Origin: Gammaproteobacteria bacterium UBA3498
GTDB lineage: Bacteria; Pseudomonadota; Gammaproteobacteria; Pseudomonadales; Pseudohongiellaceae
DNA: 15,085 bases
NCBI GenBank assembly: GCA_002377605.1
Contig: DFQD01000226.1
Span: 1 to 15,085, forward strand
Direction: 5' to 3'
Numbering within the stretch: the stretch's first letter is position 1; the number at the start of each line of letters is the position of its first letter. Positions 1 to 6,862 of the stretch are shown here, piece after piece. A program made the translations under genes and the position numbers. The notes below the pieces were generated by a model that was not told where the DNA came from, ran no database searches, and saw nothing but the letters and a program-made list of their open reading frames with translations.

Positions 1-413
1 GCTTCTATAAGCTCAGCATAGATCCGATTCATTTCCTCGTTTTCTTGCATTACATCTGCGCTTAAGTCTTCGAGCTCAGCTATACCGTCAAATCCGTTAA
101 CTACTTCCTGAATTTGGCGGTTTCGTGCTCTTGTCCAGAAAACCGGTTCACACACACGCTCCGGAATGAGAGTTCCTGTGAGAGCGACTCTGCGACATAC
201 TATGTCTAGTTCAGGATCACCGTTACGCTCGTTGTAAAAATTATAAATATCATTCTCAACCCGAATAATCTGTTCTCTCACAGCTCGTTTGGAAAGCTCT
301 CCAATAACGATGATTTCTTCGATTTCCGTTTCGCTTTCATCTTCTTCGATATCCTGTGCTAGATATATCGAATGCAGTAACAGCATAGTAATAATCAGAA
401 TCAATTTTTTCAT
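1..413 (-). CDS. Secreted hypothetical protein with acidic EEIIVIG segment (partial, 3' end outside window)
   Basis: Reading leftward from an ATG at 413-411 the frame stays open for 137 codons to the window edge, so only the N-terminal part is visible. The protein begins with a clear Sec signal peptide: Lys-Lys, then a hydrophobic run, ending around residues 16-20 (YLAQ). An acidic stretch (about 21-33) follows, then IIVIGELSKR. The rest is charged and mostly helical, with two cysteines, C73 and C88, in the context DIVCRR...LTGTLIPERVCEP; they could form a disulfide in the periplasm. I remember similar small exported gammaproteobacterial proteins of unknown function with a paired-Cys 'C...TG...I..R.C.P' pattern, but cannot name the family. 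The EEIIVIG segment resembles the start of TonB-dependent receptors, yet what follows does not look like a plug domain. The gene is divergent from the 601 gene across a 187-bp gap. No function can be assigned. Confidence 0.8.
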   Translation of the reverse strand, partial: MKKLILIITMLLLHSIYLAQDIEEDESETEIEEIIVIGELSKRAVREQIIRVENDIYNFYNERNGDPELDIVCRRVALTGTLIPERVCEPVFWTRARNRQIQEVVNGFDGIAELEDLSADVMQENEEMNRIYAELIE

Positions 414-453
414 GACTCGCTCGCACCCTTTTCCATTCGAGACGGTGACTGAC

Positions 454-481
454 ATTATAAAGGTAATGATAATTCTGTAGA
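454..481 (-). promoter_or_regulatory. Possible promoter for the secreted protein, with Fur-box-like half
   Basis: On the minus strand a perfect TATAAT lies at 459-454, about 40 bases upstream of the ATG, with TCTACA (four of six matches to TTGACA) 16 bases further upstream at 481-476. The segment 462-480 on the plus strand matches the classical 19-bp Fur box at about 12 of 19 positions, almost all in its left two thirds (TAATGATAAT). The promoter is plausible; Fur control is a weak inference because the right half does not match. Confidence 0.35.
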
Positions 482-600
482 ATAAAGTAACCGCATTTCT
501 AGGTAATCTATCGTACTTTCAGAGTATAGAGCTCGTGCTGCTTTTTCGAATCAATGTTAGTCTTTCAACTTACGCAAACGGCTTTACGGTATAAGCTTTA

Positions 601-1743
601 GTGTCACAAAATCGATGGGCAACATATTCAGGTCAACAACTTGCTGCGTCCTTTGCGCTAGAGGCAGATGCTTTCGGCGCAATTGCTATGAGCCCTGGGT
701 TTGAAAATCTACTTACTCAGTACAATGATTACGACAGCCTTTTAAAGGCTCTAAATAATGATTCTAACCGCAGAAGAAGCGTTGATACTTTACTGTCGAA
801 GAATGGAATTATTGACACAGCTATTCCCACTCAAGAATTAGCCCAGATTTTCTGCCAAGCTCAAATAGCAGCTTGCGCAGAATTGTTCAATGGATGGCGT
901 ATCAATAGCGCCCAATTAAGTCGTGAAGGAGTGCTTGCTCTGGTGAAACAGGGTAGTGACGGCTTGATTAACATTCCTGCAATTCCGGTTGATACCCAGC
1001 CCGATCAATATAGTGAGTCGCAGAGGCAGCTTCTTAATGGTGTAAATGTGATTCAAAATATTGATACCGTGAGGATAATGCAGGTACTTAAGTTGTTGGG
1101 TCTAATTACTTCTCATGCAGATGAGATTCATCAATTATCTTTAGGAGTTGGTAACGGTTACCGAGATCTTTTTGGAATTCATCTAACTCCTCGCATTACC
1201 AGGGAGCGGGATGCTTCCAGCACTAACTTTTATTTTGAAACAATTGAGAGACGGGCAGCACATACGGTTCTTATCGATAATGACCCTGTTTATAAATCCC
1301 ACTTTGACACTTTGAATAAAGAGGAAGGTGGCCGGGTTTTGGCTCTTAACACCGATGCCGATATGGCGTTTAAGATTTTGGAAGTCGAGCAAAAAGACAA
1401 TAATTTGATGCGGCGTAATATGGTGGCCTGCTTGAGACTAGATCACCGCATGATCCCAGACGGAGAACCTTTTCTTCGGTCGACTCGCAAAGTAATTGAT
1501 GAAAAAGCAGATCTTATTATGACAATTGGAGCAGGAAATAACCTTGAAGAGTTCGAAGGTAGGTTGAAGTGTTTTGATGATCTGTTTTCAATTTTAACGG
1601 AACGACAATTAAAACCTATTCGCATTTTATTACACGGAAAGGGTTCGGCAGCTGAGCAACGCAACCGGCCGAATTTTGGGCAATTGGCATACGCCAGTTA
1701 TCAAATTTTGTACTGTAAACTTGATCGTGCTCGCCTAGAGTAG
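601..1743 (+). CDS. Unrecognised 380-aa protein with methyltransferase-like (Rossmann) motifs
   Basis: I do not recognise this family. The frame opens at a GTG directly after an in-frame stop at 592-594, so no earlier start exists. There is no Shine-Dalgarno, but a TATAAG at 590-595 would place a transcript start at about 601, so a leaderless mRNA is possible. The N-terminal half (about 1-170) looks helical. From about 178 the order of motifs resembles a class I SAM-binding fold: LGVGNGYRD (181-189), a glycine-rich turn; VLIDNDP (223-229), an acidic residue closing a second strand; RLDHRMIPD (279-287); and ADLIMTIGAGN (303-313), like a motif IV region. The C-terminus (about 335-380, LKPIRILLHGKG...FGQLAYASYQILYCKL) would fit the last strands of such a fold. 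This is a reading by eye; the catalytic role and substrate are unknown. It stands alone, with the TPR gene 300 bases downstream in the same direction. Confidence 0.85.
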   Translation: MSQNRWATYSGQQLAASFALEADAFGAIAMSPGFENLLTQYNDYDSLLKALNNDSNRRRSVDTLLSKNGIIDTAIPTQELAQIFCQAQIAACAELFNGWRINSAQLSREGVLALVKQGSDGLINIPAIPVDTQPDQYSESQRQLLNGVNVIQNIDTVRIMQVLKLLGLITSHADEIHQLSLGVGNGYRDLFGIHLTPRITRERDASSTNFYFETIERRAAHTVLIDNDPVYKSHFDTLNKEEGGRVLALNTDADMAFKILEVEQKDNNLMRRNMVACLRLDHRMIPDGEPFLRSTRKVIDEKADLIMTIGAGNNLEEFEGRLKCFDDLFSILTERQLKPIRILLHGKGSAAEQRNRPNFGQLAYASYQILYCKLDRARLE

Positions 1744-2043
1744 AAGCGAACCAAGGCCATTTCTAAATCGATGGGGAATTTCTAATTCTGCTCTCATTTT
1801 TGGGCCTGACTGAGAAATTTTAAACAAGCCCCAAGGGACAATTTTAGTTTCTATCTTTAGTCTTCTTCATGATGAATATTTCGACAGACCTTCGATATTT
1901 GCACTGTCTTTTGTGACGCCTATCAGATCGGTGTTATTTTGGATAGGCAAGGCTTTTAATGCTTCTGCGGTTTCAGCACTATGGACTAACTTAGAAAAGG
2001 CTTCTATTCTTCTTCTTTCTTTGTAGAGATAGACCCATACGCA
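1744..2043. other. 300-bp gap with no gene
   Basis: No coding frame of credible length, tRNA or convincing terminator is visible between the 601 gene and the TPR gene. The sequence is AT-rich. A long-range TGGGC/GCCCA pairing around 1801-1834 has too large a loop to call a terminator. The promoter of the TPR gene presumably lies here but no good -35/-10 pair stands out. Confidence 0.6.
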
Positions 2044-3054
2044 ATGGCAAATGGCAAACCTAATTACCCTTCCCAGGGTGAGATTTCGCGGCTTTACAAT
2101 CTGTGCGATTCAAGAGATTTTATAGGCGCAGAAACTTTCTGTAGAAAACTCCTTGCGAACTTTCCGGCGGCTGCCGAGGTTTCAAAAATTCTTGGTGTGG
2201 CCTTGGGGGCTCAGGGGAAAACCCAAGATGCTCTCAAGGTGTTCAGTGAGACTATAAGGACAAACCCTGACTATCCGGATGTCTATCTTGATTTTGGTCT
2301 ATTGCTCCATTCTTTGGGGCGACGCGAGGAGGCAATCGAAAATTTCAGAAAAGCTGTAGAGCTTGATCCTGAATGGGGGGATGCCCAAAACAATCTGGGC
2401 GTGATGTTACAAAATCAGAATCAACACGAACAGGCTCTACCTCATCTTGAAAAGGCGATTACTTTAAATCCAAATAATCCCGCTTCATACTTTAATTGCG
2501 CAAATTCATTAAAAGCGCTTGGCAAAAATCAAGACGCACTGAAAAACTATAATCAGGCCGTTAATCTACATCCATCGTTTCCTGATGCGTTTAATAACCG
2601 CGGCAATCTATTAGAAACTATGGAGAAGTTAGAAGATGCTCAGCGGAGTTTCTCAAGGGCGATAGAACTCGATCGAAACTTTGCGCGTGCGTATAGTAAT
2701 AGGGGAAATGTCGAGAGAAAACTGGGTAATCATTCGAATGCCTTAAGAGATTTTAGTAAGGCCTTAGAGCTCGAACCTTGGCAGCCAGATAATCCGAATC
2801 AGGATAGAAATTTTCAATTCAGAATGTATATCAACCTGGGAGATATTTATCTTTTCTTTAAGAAGTTTGATAAAGCGCTAGAAGCGTACGATCGAGCTCA
2901 GGAAATAGAACCAGATAATCAAGATGTTCTCGGATTCAAGAGCAATGCAGTAGCTGGTCTGGGCAAGCTGGAAGAAAGTTTACAACTAAGGCAGCAGTCC
3001 TATGGCATGGTCTCATTTAATCTCACGAAAGGTGTGTCAATAGTTCAAAGATAG
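2044..3054 (+). CDS. Tetratricopeptide repeat (TPR) protein
   Basis: This 336-aa protein is almost entirely TPR repeats. A degenerate N-terminal helix pair (about 13-43) is followed by units at an exact 34-residue period starting near 44, 78, 112, 146, 180 and 214. They show the usual pattern of Gly/Ala at position 8, Tyr/Phe at 11, Ala at 20 and Pro at 32 (DPEW, NPNN, HPSF, EPWQ). A short insert of charged residues near 248-258 precedes one or two further units (about 259-325). There is no signal peptide or membrane segment, so it is probably a cytoplasmic protein-protein interaction scaffold. In many bacteria such arrays precede a catalytic domain (sulfotransferase, glycosyltransferase or 2-oxoglutarate oxygenase). 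Here the frame stops straight after the last helix, so no effector domain is present. The start is the first ATG in the frame and has only a weak ribosome-binding site. The partner is unknown. Confidence 0.9.
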   Translation: MANGKPNYPSQGEISRLYNLCDSRDFIGAETFCRKLLANFPAAAEVSKILGVALGAQGKTQDALKVFSETIRTNPDYPDVYLDFGLLLHSLGRREEAIENFRKAVELDPEWGDAQNNLGVMLQNQNQHEQALPHLEKAITLNPNNPASYFNCANSLKALGKNQDALKNYNQAVNLHPSFPDAFNNRGNLLETMEKLEDAQRSFSRAIELDRNFARAYSNRGNVERKLGNHSNALRDFSKALELEPWQPDNPNQDRNFQFRMYINLGDIYLFFKKFDKALEAYDRAQEIEPDNQDVLGFKSNAVAGLGKLEESLQLRQQSYGMVSFNLTKGVSIVQR

Positions 3055-3298
3055 TTTAAGACTAATTGGCCGGAACTATTGTAAAGAATCCTTGGCTATT
3101 GGTATCTAGTGCATAAAAGAGAGATTGAAAGAAAGTCACCCAACGGGCGTAATTTTCTTTGGGCGGTTGTTGTTTTTCTAGAGCGCAAAGGTCTCATTTT
3201 TCGGATTCAATGATTTGGCTCGAGCCAGTCGCCCCTGGAGTCACTCGCAGTTTCTTTTTGCCGGGTATAGCCATGATTTCGTTAGTTGCAATTGGCGC

Positions 3299-3327
3299 TT
3301 GAGACATAGCGTTATATAAACTATTAT
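3299..3327 (+). promoter_or_regulatory. Predicted modA promoter inside the ModE palindrome
   Basis: TTGAGA (3299-3304) is followed after 17 bases by TATTAT (3322-3327), a five-of-six match to TATAAT. Initiation 7-9 bases downstream would fall at about 3334-3336, on or beside the first modA ATG. The -10 element and most of the spacer lie inside the ModE palindrome. This is inferred from consensus matches only. Confidence 0.5.
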
Positions 3328-3341
3328 ATAACGCTATGTCT
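3302..3341. promoter_or_regulatory. ModE operator: perfect 40-bp palindrome upstream of modA
   Basis: Two perfect 18-bp arms (3302-3319 and 3324-3341) are separated by four bases (ACTA). The inner part, GCGTTATATAA facing TTATATAACGC, matches the known ModE recognition element of enterobacteria (CGTTATATA-type arms facing TATATAACG). The same window encodes ModE and the site abuts modA, which makes the assignment strong. The arms continue outward beyond the usual half-site (AGACATA / TATGTCT). The palindrome covers the predicted -10 element and includes the first modA ATG, so molybdate-loaded ModE should block transcription directly. Confidence 0.9.
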
Positions 3342-4103
3342 ATGGATTATAAAAAGTTTTCTAGGCGGGTACTTTGCTTAGCATTGTTAATGCCTGTTTC
3401 CACAGTCGCTGCGGAATTAACAGTGGCAGTGGCTTCCAATTTCACCGCTCCGGCCAAATATTTGGCTGAGGAGTTTGAAGCGCAGTCGGAACACCAAGTT
3501 AGATTGGTATTTGGCTCGTCTGGAAGATTCTTTGCTCAGATTTCAAATGGCGCTCCATTTGATTTGTTTTTCTCTGCCGATCAAGAAAAGCCACAAGAAT
3601 TAATTGAGAACGGTTTAGCAATCGACGATTCGCTTTTCACCTATGCGCTCGGCGGATTGGTTCTTTGGTCCCGTGATGAACAATTGATTCAAAGCTCTCC
3701 AGCGGTACTTAGTTCTAATCAATTTAGCAGACTATCAATCGCCAATGCTCGACATGCTCCTTATGGTATTGCTGCTGAGGAGGTATTGAGTAATTTAAAT
3801 TTACTTGCCAATCTGCAATCGAAATTAGTGCGAGGTGAAAACATCGCTCAAACTTTTCAGTTTGTTTTCACCGGCAATGCGGAATTGGGATTTGTAGCTA
3901 AGTCTCAGGTCTACCAAGATGACATCTTGATTTCAGGTTCGGCATGGCAGGTCACCGAGGATTTATATTCACCCATAAGACAGGATGCTGTGTTGCTTCA
4001 ACGAGCTAGCACTAATGATGCTGCGCTTGCATTTTTAGCTTTTGTAAGAAGCAGCCGTGGTCGTTCTATCATTAGATCCTATGGCTACGTAGTAGGAGAT
4101 TGA
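3336..4103 (+). CDS. modA: Molybdate ABC transporter, periplasmic substrate-binding protein
   Basis: ModA binds molybdate (and tungstate) in the periplasm and delivers it to ModBC. At 255 aa it has the normal length. It begins with a Sec signal peptide (positively charged KKFSRR, hydrophobic core, cleavage after TVAA near residue 26). The mature N-terminus has the family signature ELTVAVASNFTAPAK, and FGSSGRFFAQISNGAPFDLFFSAD (about residues 60-84) carries the Ser-rich oxyanion-binding loops typical of ModA. Two in-frame ATGs, at 3336 and 3342, are possible starts. Neither has a Shine-Dalgarno, and the first lies inside the ModE palindrome. The later start would shorten the signal peptide by two residues only. 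The gene ends one base before modB, with which it forms an operon. Molybdate-dependent repression by ModE is expected from the operator. Confidence 0.95.
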   Translation: MSMDYKKFSRRVLCLALLMPVSTVAAELTVAVASNFTAPAKYLAEEFEAQSEHQVRLVFGSSGRFFAQISNGAPFDLFFSADQEKPQELIENGLAIDDSLFTYALGGLVLWSRDEQLIQSSPAVLSSNQFSRLSIANARHAPYGIAAEEVLSNLNLLANLQSKLVRGENIAQTFQFVFTGNAELGFVAKSQVYQDDILISGSAWQVTEDLYSPIRQDAVLLQRASTNDAALAFLAFVRSSRGRSIIRSYGYVVGD

Positions 4104-4104
4104 T

Positions 4105-4800
4105 ATGGGATTCAGTGAAGCCGATATTGGAGCAATACTTCTGACACTGCGATTAGCCACAACAGTAACCATCTTGCTGTTATTGTTTGGAGCGCCTTTA
4201 GCTTGGTGGCTTGCGCGAACTTCATCTCGATTCAAAGGGCCAATAGGAGCGCTAATTGCACTTCCATTAGTGTTACCACCAACAGTGCTCGGGTTTTATT
4301 TGTTGCTAGCACTTGGTCCTAATGGGCCAATTGGTCAGTTCACTCAATCACTTGGACTAGGCACATTCGCCTTCAGCTATTCCGGTCTAGTGATTGGATC
4401 AATTTTTTACTCATTGCCATTCGTTGTGCAGCCATTACAAAACGCTTTTGATGCAGTCGGTGAACGACCTTTAGAGGTTGCTGCCACACTAGGGGCAGGC
4501 CCGGTGGATCGCTTTTTTTCCATAGCTCTTCCTTTGGCGAAGCCTGGATTTTTCACAGCCGCCGTTCTGGGATTTGCGCACACCGTTGGCGAATTTGGTG
4601 TTGTTTTAATGATTGGCGGAAACATCCCTGGTGAAACACGTGTTGTGTCGGTACAGATTTATGACCATGTGGAAGCACTGGCCTATGATCAGGCAAATCA
4701 ATTAGCCCTTTTAATGGTTGTTTTCTCTTTCCTAATCTTACTTTCTGTCTATGGAATGCAAAAGAAATCTCACCGACAGGTATTGAGATTTAGCCAATGA
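4105..4800 (+). CDS. modB: Molybdate ABC transporter, permease subunit
   Basis: ModB forms the homodimeric inner-membrane channel for molybdate. The 231-aa length matches the family. About five or six hydrophobic segments are visible (about 10-35, 48-72, 90-113, 143-170, 196-220). The cytoplasmic EAA loop that docks on the ATPase is present at about 124-150 (EVAATLGAGPVDRF...LPLAKPG), followed by GFAHTVGEFGVVLMIGGNIPG, which is very characteristic of ModB. A good ribosome-binding site (GGAG at 4095-4098, six bases upstream) lies within the end of modA, and the gene starts one base after the modA stop. Its own stop overlaps the modC start (ATGA), so translational coupling is likely. Confidence 0.96.
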   Translation: MGFSEADIGAILLTLRLATTVTILLLLFGAPLAWWLARTSSRFKGPIGALIALPLVLPPTVLGFYLLLALGPNGPIGQFTQSLGLGTFAFSYSGLVIGSIFYSLPFVVQPLQNAFDAVGERPLEVAATLGAGPVDRFFSIALPLAKPGFFTAAVLGFAHTVGEFGVVLMIGGNIPGETRVVSVQIYDHVEALAYDQANQLALLMVVFSFLILLSVYGMQKKSHRQVLRFSQ

Positions 4801-5906
4801 ATGTCAGCAATCATACAGCCAATCAAATCAGTGTGGCCATAAACCACAAGCTATCGGAGCGAGGAGGGCGCACCTTTAACCTAGATGTAGATCTTGATCT
4901 GCCCGCCAAAGGAATTACGGCAGTGTTTGGTGAGTCCGGTTCTGGTAAGACCACCTTACTTCGTTGTATAGCAGGATTAGAAACAAGCTCCCACGGAGAG
5001 ATTCGAGTCAGAGGTGTGGTCTGGCAAAGAGAGACGGATTTTATTCCTTGTCATCAGAGACGTGTAGGCTATGTGTTCCAGGAGTCGAGTCTGTTTCCCC
5101 ATTTGAATGTTAAGAAGAATATCGCCTTTGGAATATCTCGATCTCCCTCTCAATTAGACACAGAGCACTACCATGAGATCATCGAACTCATGGGATTGGC
5201 ATCACTATTACAACAATACCCGGACCAATTGTCCGGGGGTGAGCGACAGCGCGCGGCCATAGCCAGGGCTTTAATCATTGAACCTGACTTACTTTTAATG
5301 GATGAGCCGTTGGCTTCACTGGACATGAAGAGAAAACAGGAGATTTTGCCTTACCTTGAATCAGTGCATGAAAAACTAGATGTGCCGATCATTTATGTCA
5401 CTCACTCCATCGACGAAGTGGCGCGTCTTGCTGACTATCTGGTGGTGCTGGAAGAAGGAAAAGTCATCGCCAATGGAGGCCTGAAAGAAGTTTTGTCGAA
5501 TATAGAGCATCCGCTGCATCTGGGTGAGGAAACTGGTGTTGTAGTTGAAGCCGAGGTCCGGGAGCGCGACAGCGAGTGGAATTTAATACGGGCGACTTTT
5601 GAGGGCGGAGAATTGTGGATTAGAGATGGTGGAGATGAAATTGGACATAATATCCGTATTCGTATACTTGCCCGGGATGTGAGCTTGGCTCTTAGTGAGC
5701 ACACAGACACAAGTATTATCAATCGTCTGCGGGTAGAAGTAGAGAAAATTCAGTATGTCGTTGGTCAATCAATGTTGTTGGTAAGTCTTAAAGCTGGTAA
5801 CAGTACTATCATTGCCCGTTTGTCGCGTCGATCAGCTCATCACTTAAATATCAATGAAGGGATGGAAGTATGGGCGCAAATTAAAGGTGTAGCAATATTG
5901 CGCTGA
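4797..5906 (+). CDS. modC: Molybdate ABC transporter, ATP-binding protein
   Basis: ModC hydrolyses ATP to drive molybdate import. All ABC motifs are intact: Walker A GESGSGKTT (45-53), Q-loop Gln95, signature LSGGERQ (145-151), Walker B LLLMDE (165-170), D-loop SLD (174-176) and switch His203 (YVTHS). A C-terminal regulatory Mop/TOBE domain follows (about 300-366, ...INRLRVEVEKIQ...), as in E. coli ModC, where it binds oxyanion. The 369-aa length is slightly above the roughly 350 aa usual for the family. The start ATG overlaps the modB stop by four bases. The stop lies one base from the stop of modE on the other strand, so there is no room for an intergenic terminator and the convergent transcripts probably run into one another. 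Confidence 0.96.
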   Translation: MNVSNHTANQISVAINHKLSERGGRTFNLDVDLDLPAKGITAVFGESGSGKTTLLRCIAGLETSSHGEIRVRGVVWQRETDFIPCHQRRVGYVFQESSLFPHLNVKKNIAFGISRSPSQLDTEHYHEIIELMGLASLLQQYPDQLSGGERQRAAIARALIIEPDLLLMDEPLASLDMKRKQEILPYLESVHEKLDVPIIYVTHSIDEVARLADYLVVLEEGKVIANGGLKEVLSNIEHPLHLGEETGVVVEAEVRERDSEWNLIRATFEGGELWIRDGGDEIGHNIRIRILARDVSLALSEHTDTSIINRLRVEVEKIQYVVGQSMLLVSLKAGNSTIIARLSRRSAHHLNINEGMEVWAQIKGVAILR

Positions 5907-5907
5907 G

Positions 5908-6711
5908 TTAGTCGGCCATCAAAATAACACTAGACGCCTTAAACAGCGCACAGGCCTTATCACCTTTCTTCATTCTTAGCGTGTCCGCGCTTTGATTGGT
6001 AATGATGCTACACAGAGTTTTTCCATCGCCAACATCGATAATAACTTCACTATTAACTTTGCCTTTAATAATACTGATGACTTTTCCAATAAGTTTATTT
6101 CGGGCGCTGGTTGCTACGCCTAAATCTTTGCTGAGAATAATCCAGGAAGACTTAATCAGAGCAATAACATAGTTACCTTTTTTAAATTTCATTTTTTGTG
6201 AGCTGTCATTAGTAATATGCGCCACAATAGATGCTGAGTCGCTGATCTTTAGCACAACTTCGGTATTAACAGTGCCGTGAACAACCTCTTCAATTAATCC
6301 TCTAAACTGATTTCGCGCGCTGGTTCGTAAAGTATTACCCCTCAGAAATTTGGCAAGATCACTCATCGAATGCAAACTAGTTCCCAGTCTGTCCACGTAG
6401 GCAGCATGCTCATTTTCCAATTTCATAAATCCCAGCAAGATTTCTCGACCGAAATCGGTTAATTTGGTGCCACCCCCTTTGGCGCCTCCTTTAGATCTTG
6501 AAACAAGAGGCTTATCGGATAGATTATTCATCGCATCGATGCGGTCCCACGCAGTTTTATAGCTGATTCCAACCCGTTTTGCTGAGGCGGTTATGGAGCC
6601 GCATTCTTCTATGGCTGCTAATAATTCGAACTGAGAATTGGAAAACGACTGCTGGTCAGCGTCCAGTAGGAACAAATTCGCTTTTAATGTAGAAGCCTTC
6701 TTTCTGGGCAT
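5908..6711 (-). CDS. modE: Molybdate-responsive transcriptional regulator ModE
   Basis: ModE senses intracellular molybdate and, when loaded, represses modABC and in other bacteria regulates molybdoenzyme genes. The protein is full length (267 aa). The N-terminal winged helix-turn-helix spans about 25-90 (SITASAKRVGISYKTAWDRIDAMN, then the wing with SKGGAKGGGTKLT). A linker helix follows, then two Mop/TOBE domains, each opening with the molybdate-binding SARN motif (131-134 in RTSARNQFRG and 202-205 in ATSARNKLIG). It is therefore the two-Mop, ligand-sensing form rather than a DNA-binding-only short ModE. It sits tail to tail with modC. No ModE-like palindrome is visible upstream of modE itself, so autoregulation is not suggested. 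Confidence 0.96.
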   Translation of the reverse strand: MPRKKASTLKANLFLLDADQQSFSNSQFELLAAIEECGSITASAKRVGISYKTAWDRIDAMNNLSDKPLVSRSKGGAKGGGTKLTDFGREILLGFMKLENEHAAYVDRLGTSLHSMSDLAKFLRGNTLRTSARNQFRGLIEEVVHGTVNTEVVLKISDSASIVAHITNDSSQKMKFKKGNYVIALIKSSWIILSKDLGVATSARNKLIGKVISIIKGKVNSEVIIDVGDGKTLCSIITNQSADTLRMKKGDKACALFKASSVILMAD

Positions 6712-6740
6712 GAATCAATAGCTCTGTTACTTCCTGTCAA

Positions 6741-6769
6741 ATTGTACCTCAGCGGCGTGAATCACTCAC
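6741..6769 (-). promoter_or_regulatory. Weak candidate promoter for modE
   Basis: On the minus strand TACAAT (6746-6741) is a five-of-six -10 element 29 bases upstream of the modE ATG. The corresponding -35 position (6769-6764, GTGAGT) matches only three of six. Treat this as a candidate only. Confidence 0.25.
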
Positions 6770-6792
6770 CGTCAGTTTTTTCGACGTAACAA

Positions 6793-6821
6793 TTGACGGT
6801 TTAGCTGACCAATGGCATAAG
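6793..6821 (+). promoter_or_regulatory. Candidate promoter of the metallo-beta-lactamase-fold gene
   Basis: TTGACG (6793-6798) and CATAAG (6816-6821) are separated by 17 bases, about 40 bases before the start codon. A 7-bp inverted repeat, ACCGTCA (6768-6774) and TGACGGT (6794-6800), includes the -35 hexamer and could be an operator or chance. The gene also has a purine-rich AGGA ribosome-binding site about eight bases upstream of its ATG. Confidence 0.4.
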
Positions 6822-6862
6822 GAGGATAACTAAATAGATACAGGAATATCAGGAATAAAAGA

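Noticed and set aside
1801..1845. Possible terminator from TGGGC/GCCCA pairing after the 601 gene
   Set aside because: The loop is more than 20 bases and no T-run follows a stable stem.
6712..6862. ModE operator upstream of modE
   Set aside because: No sequence resembling the CGTTATATA arms is present in this intergenic region.
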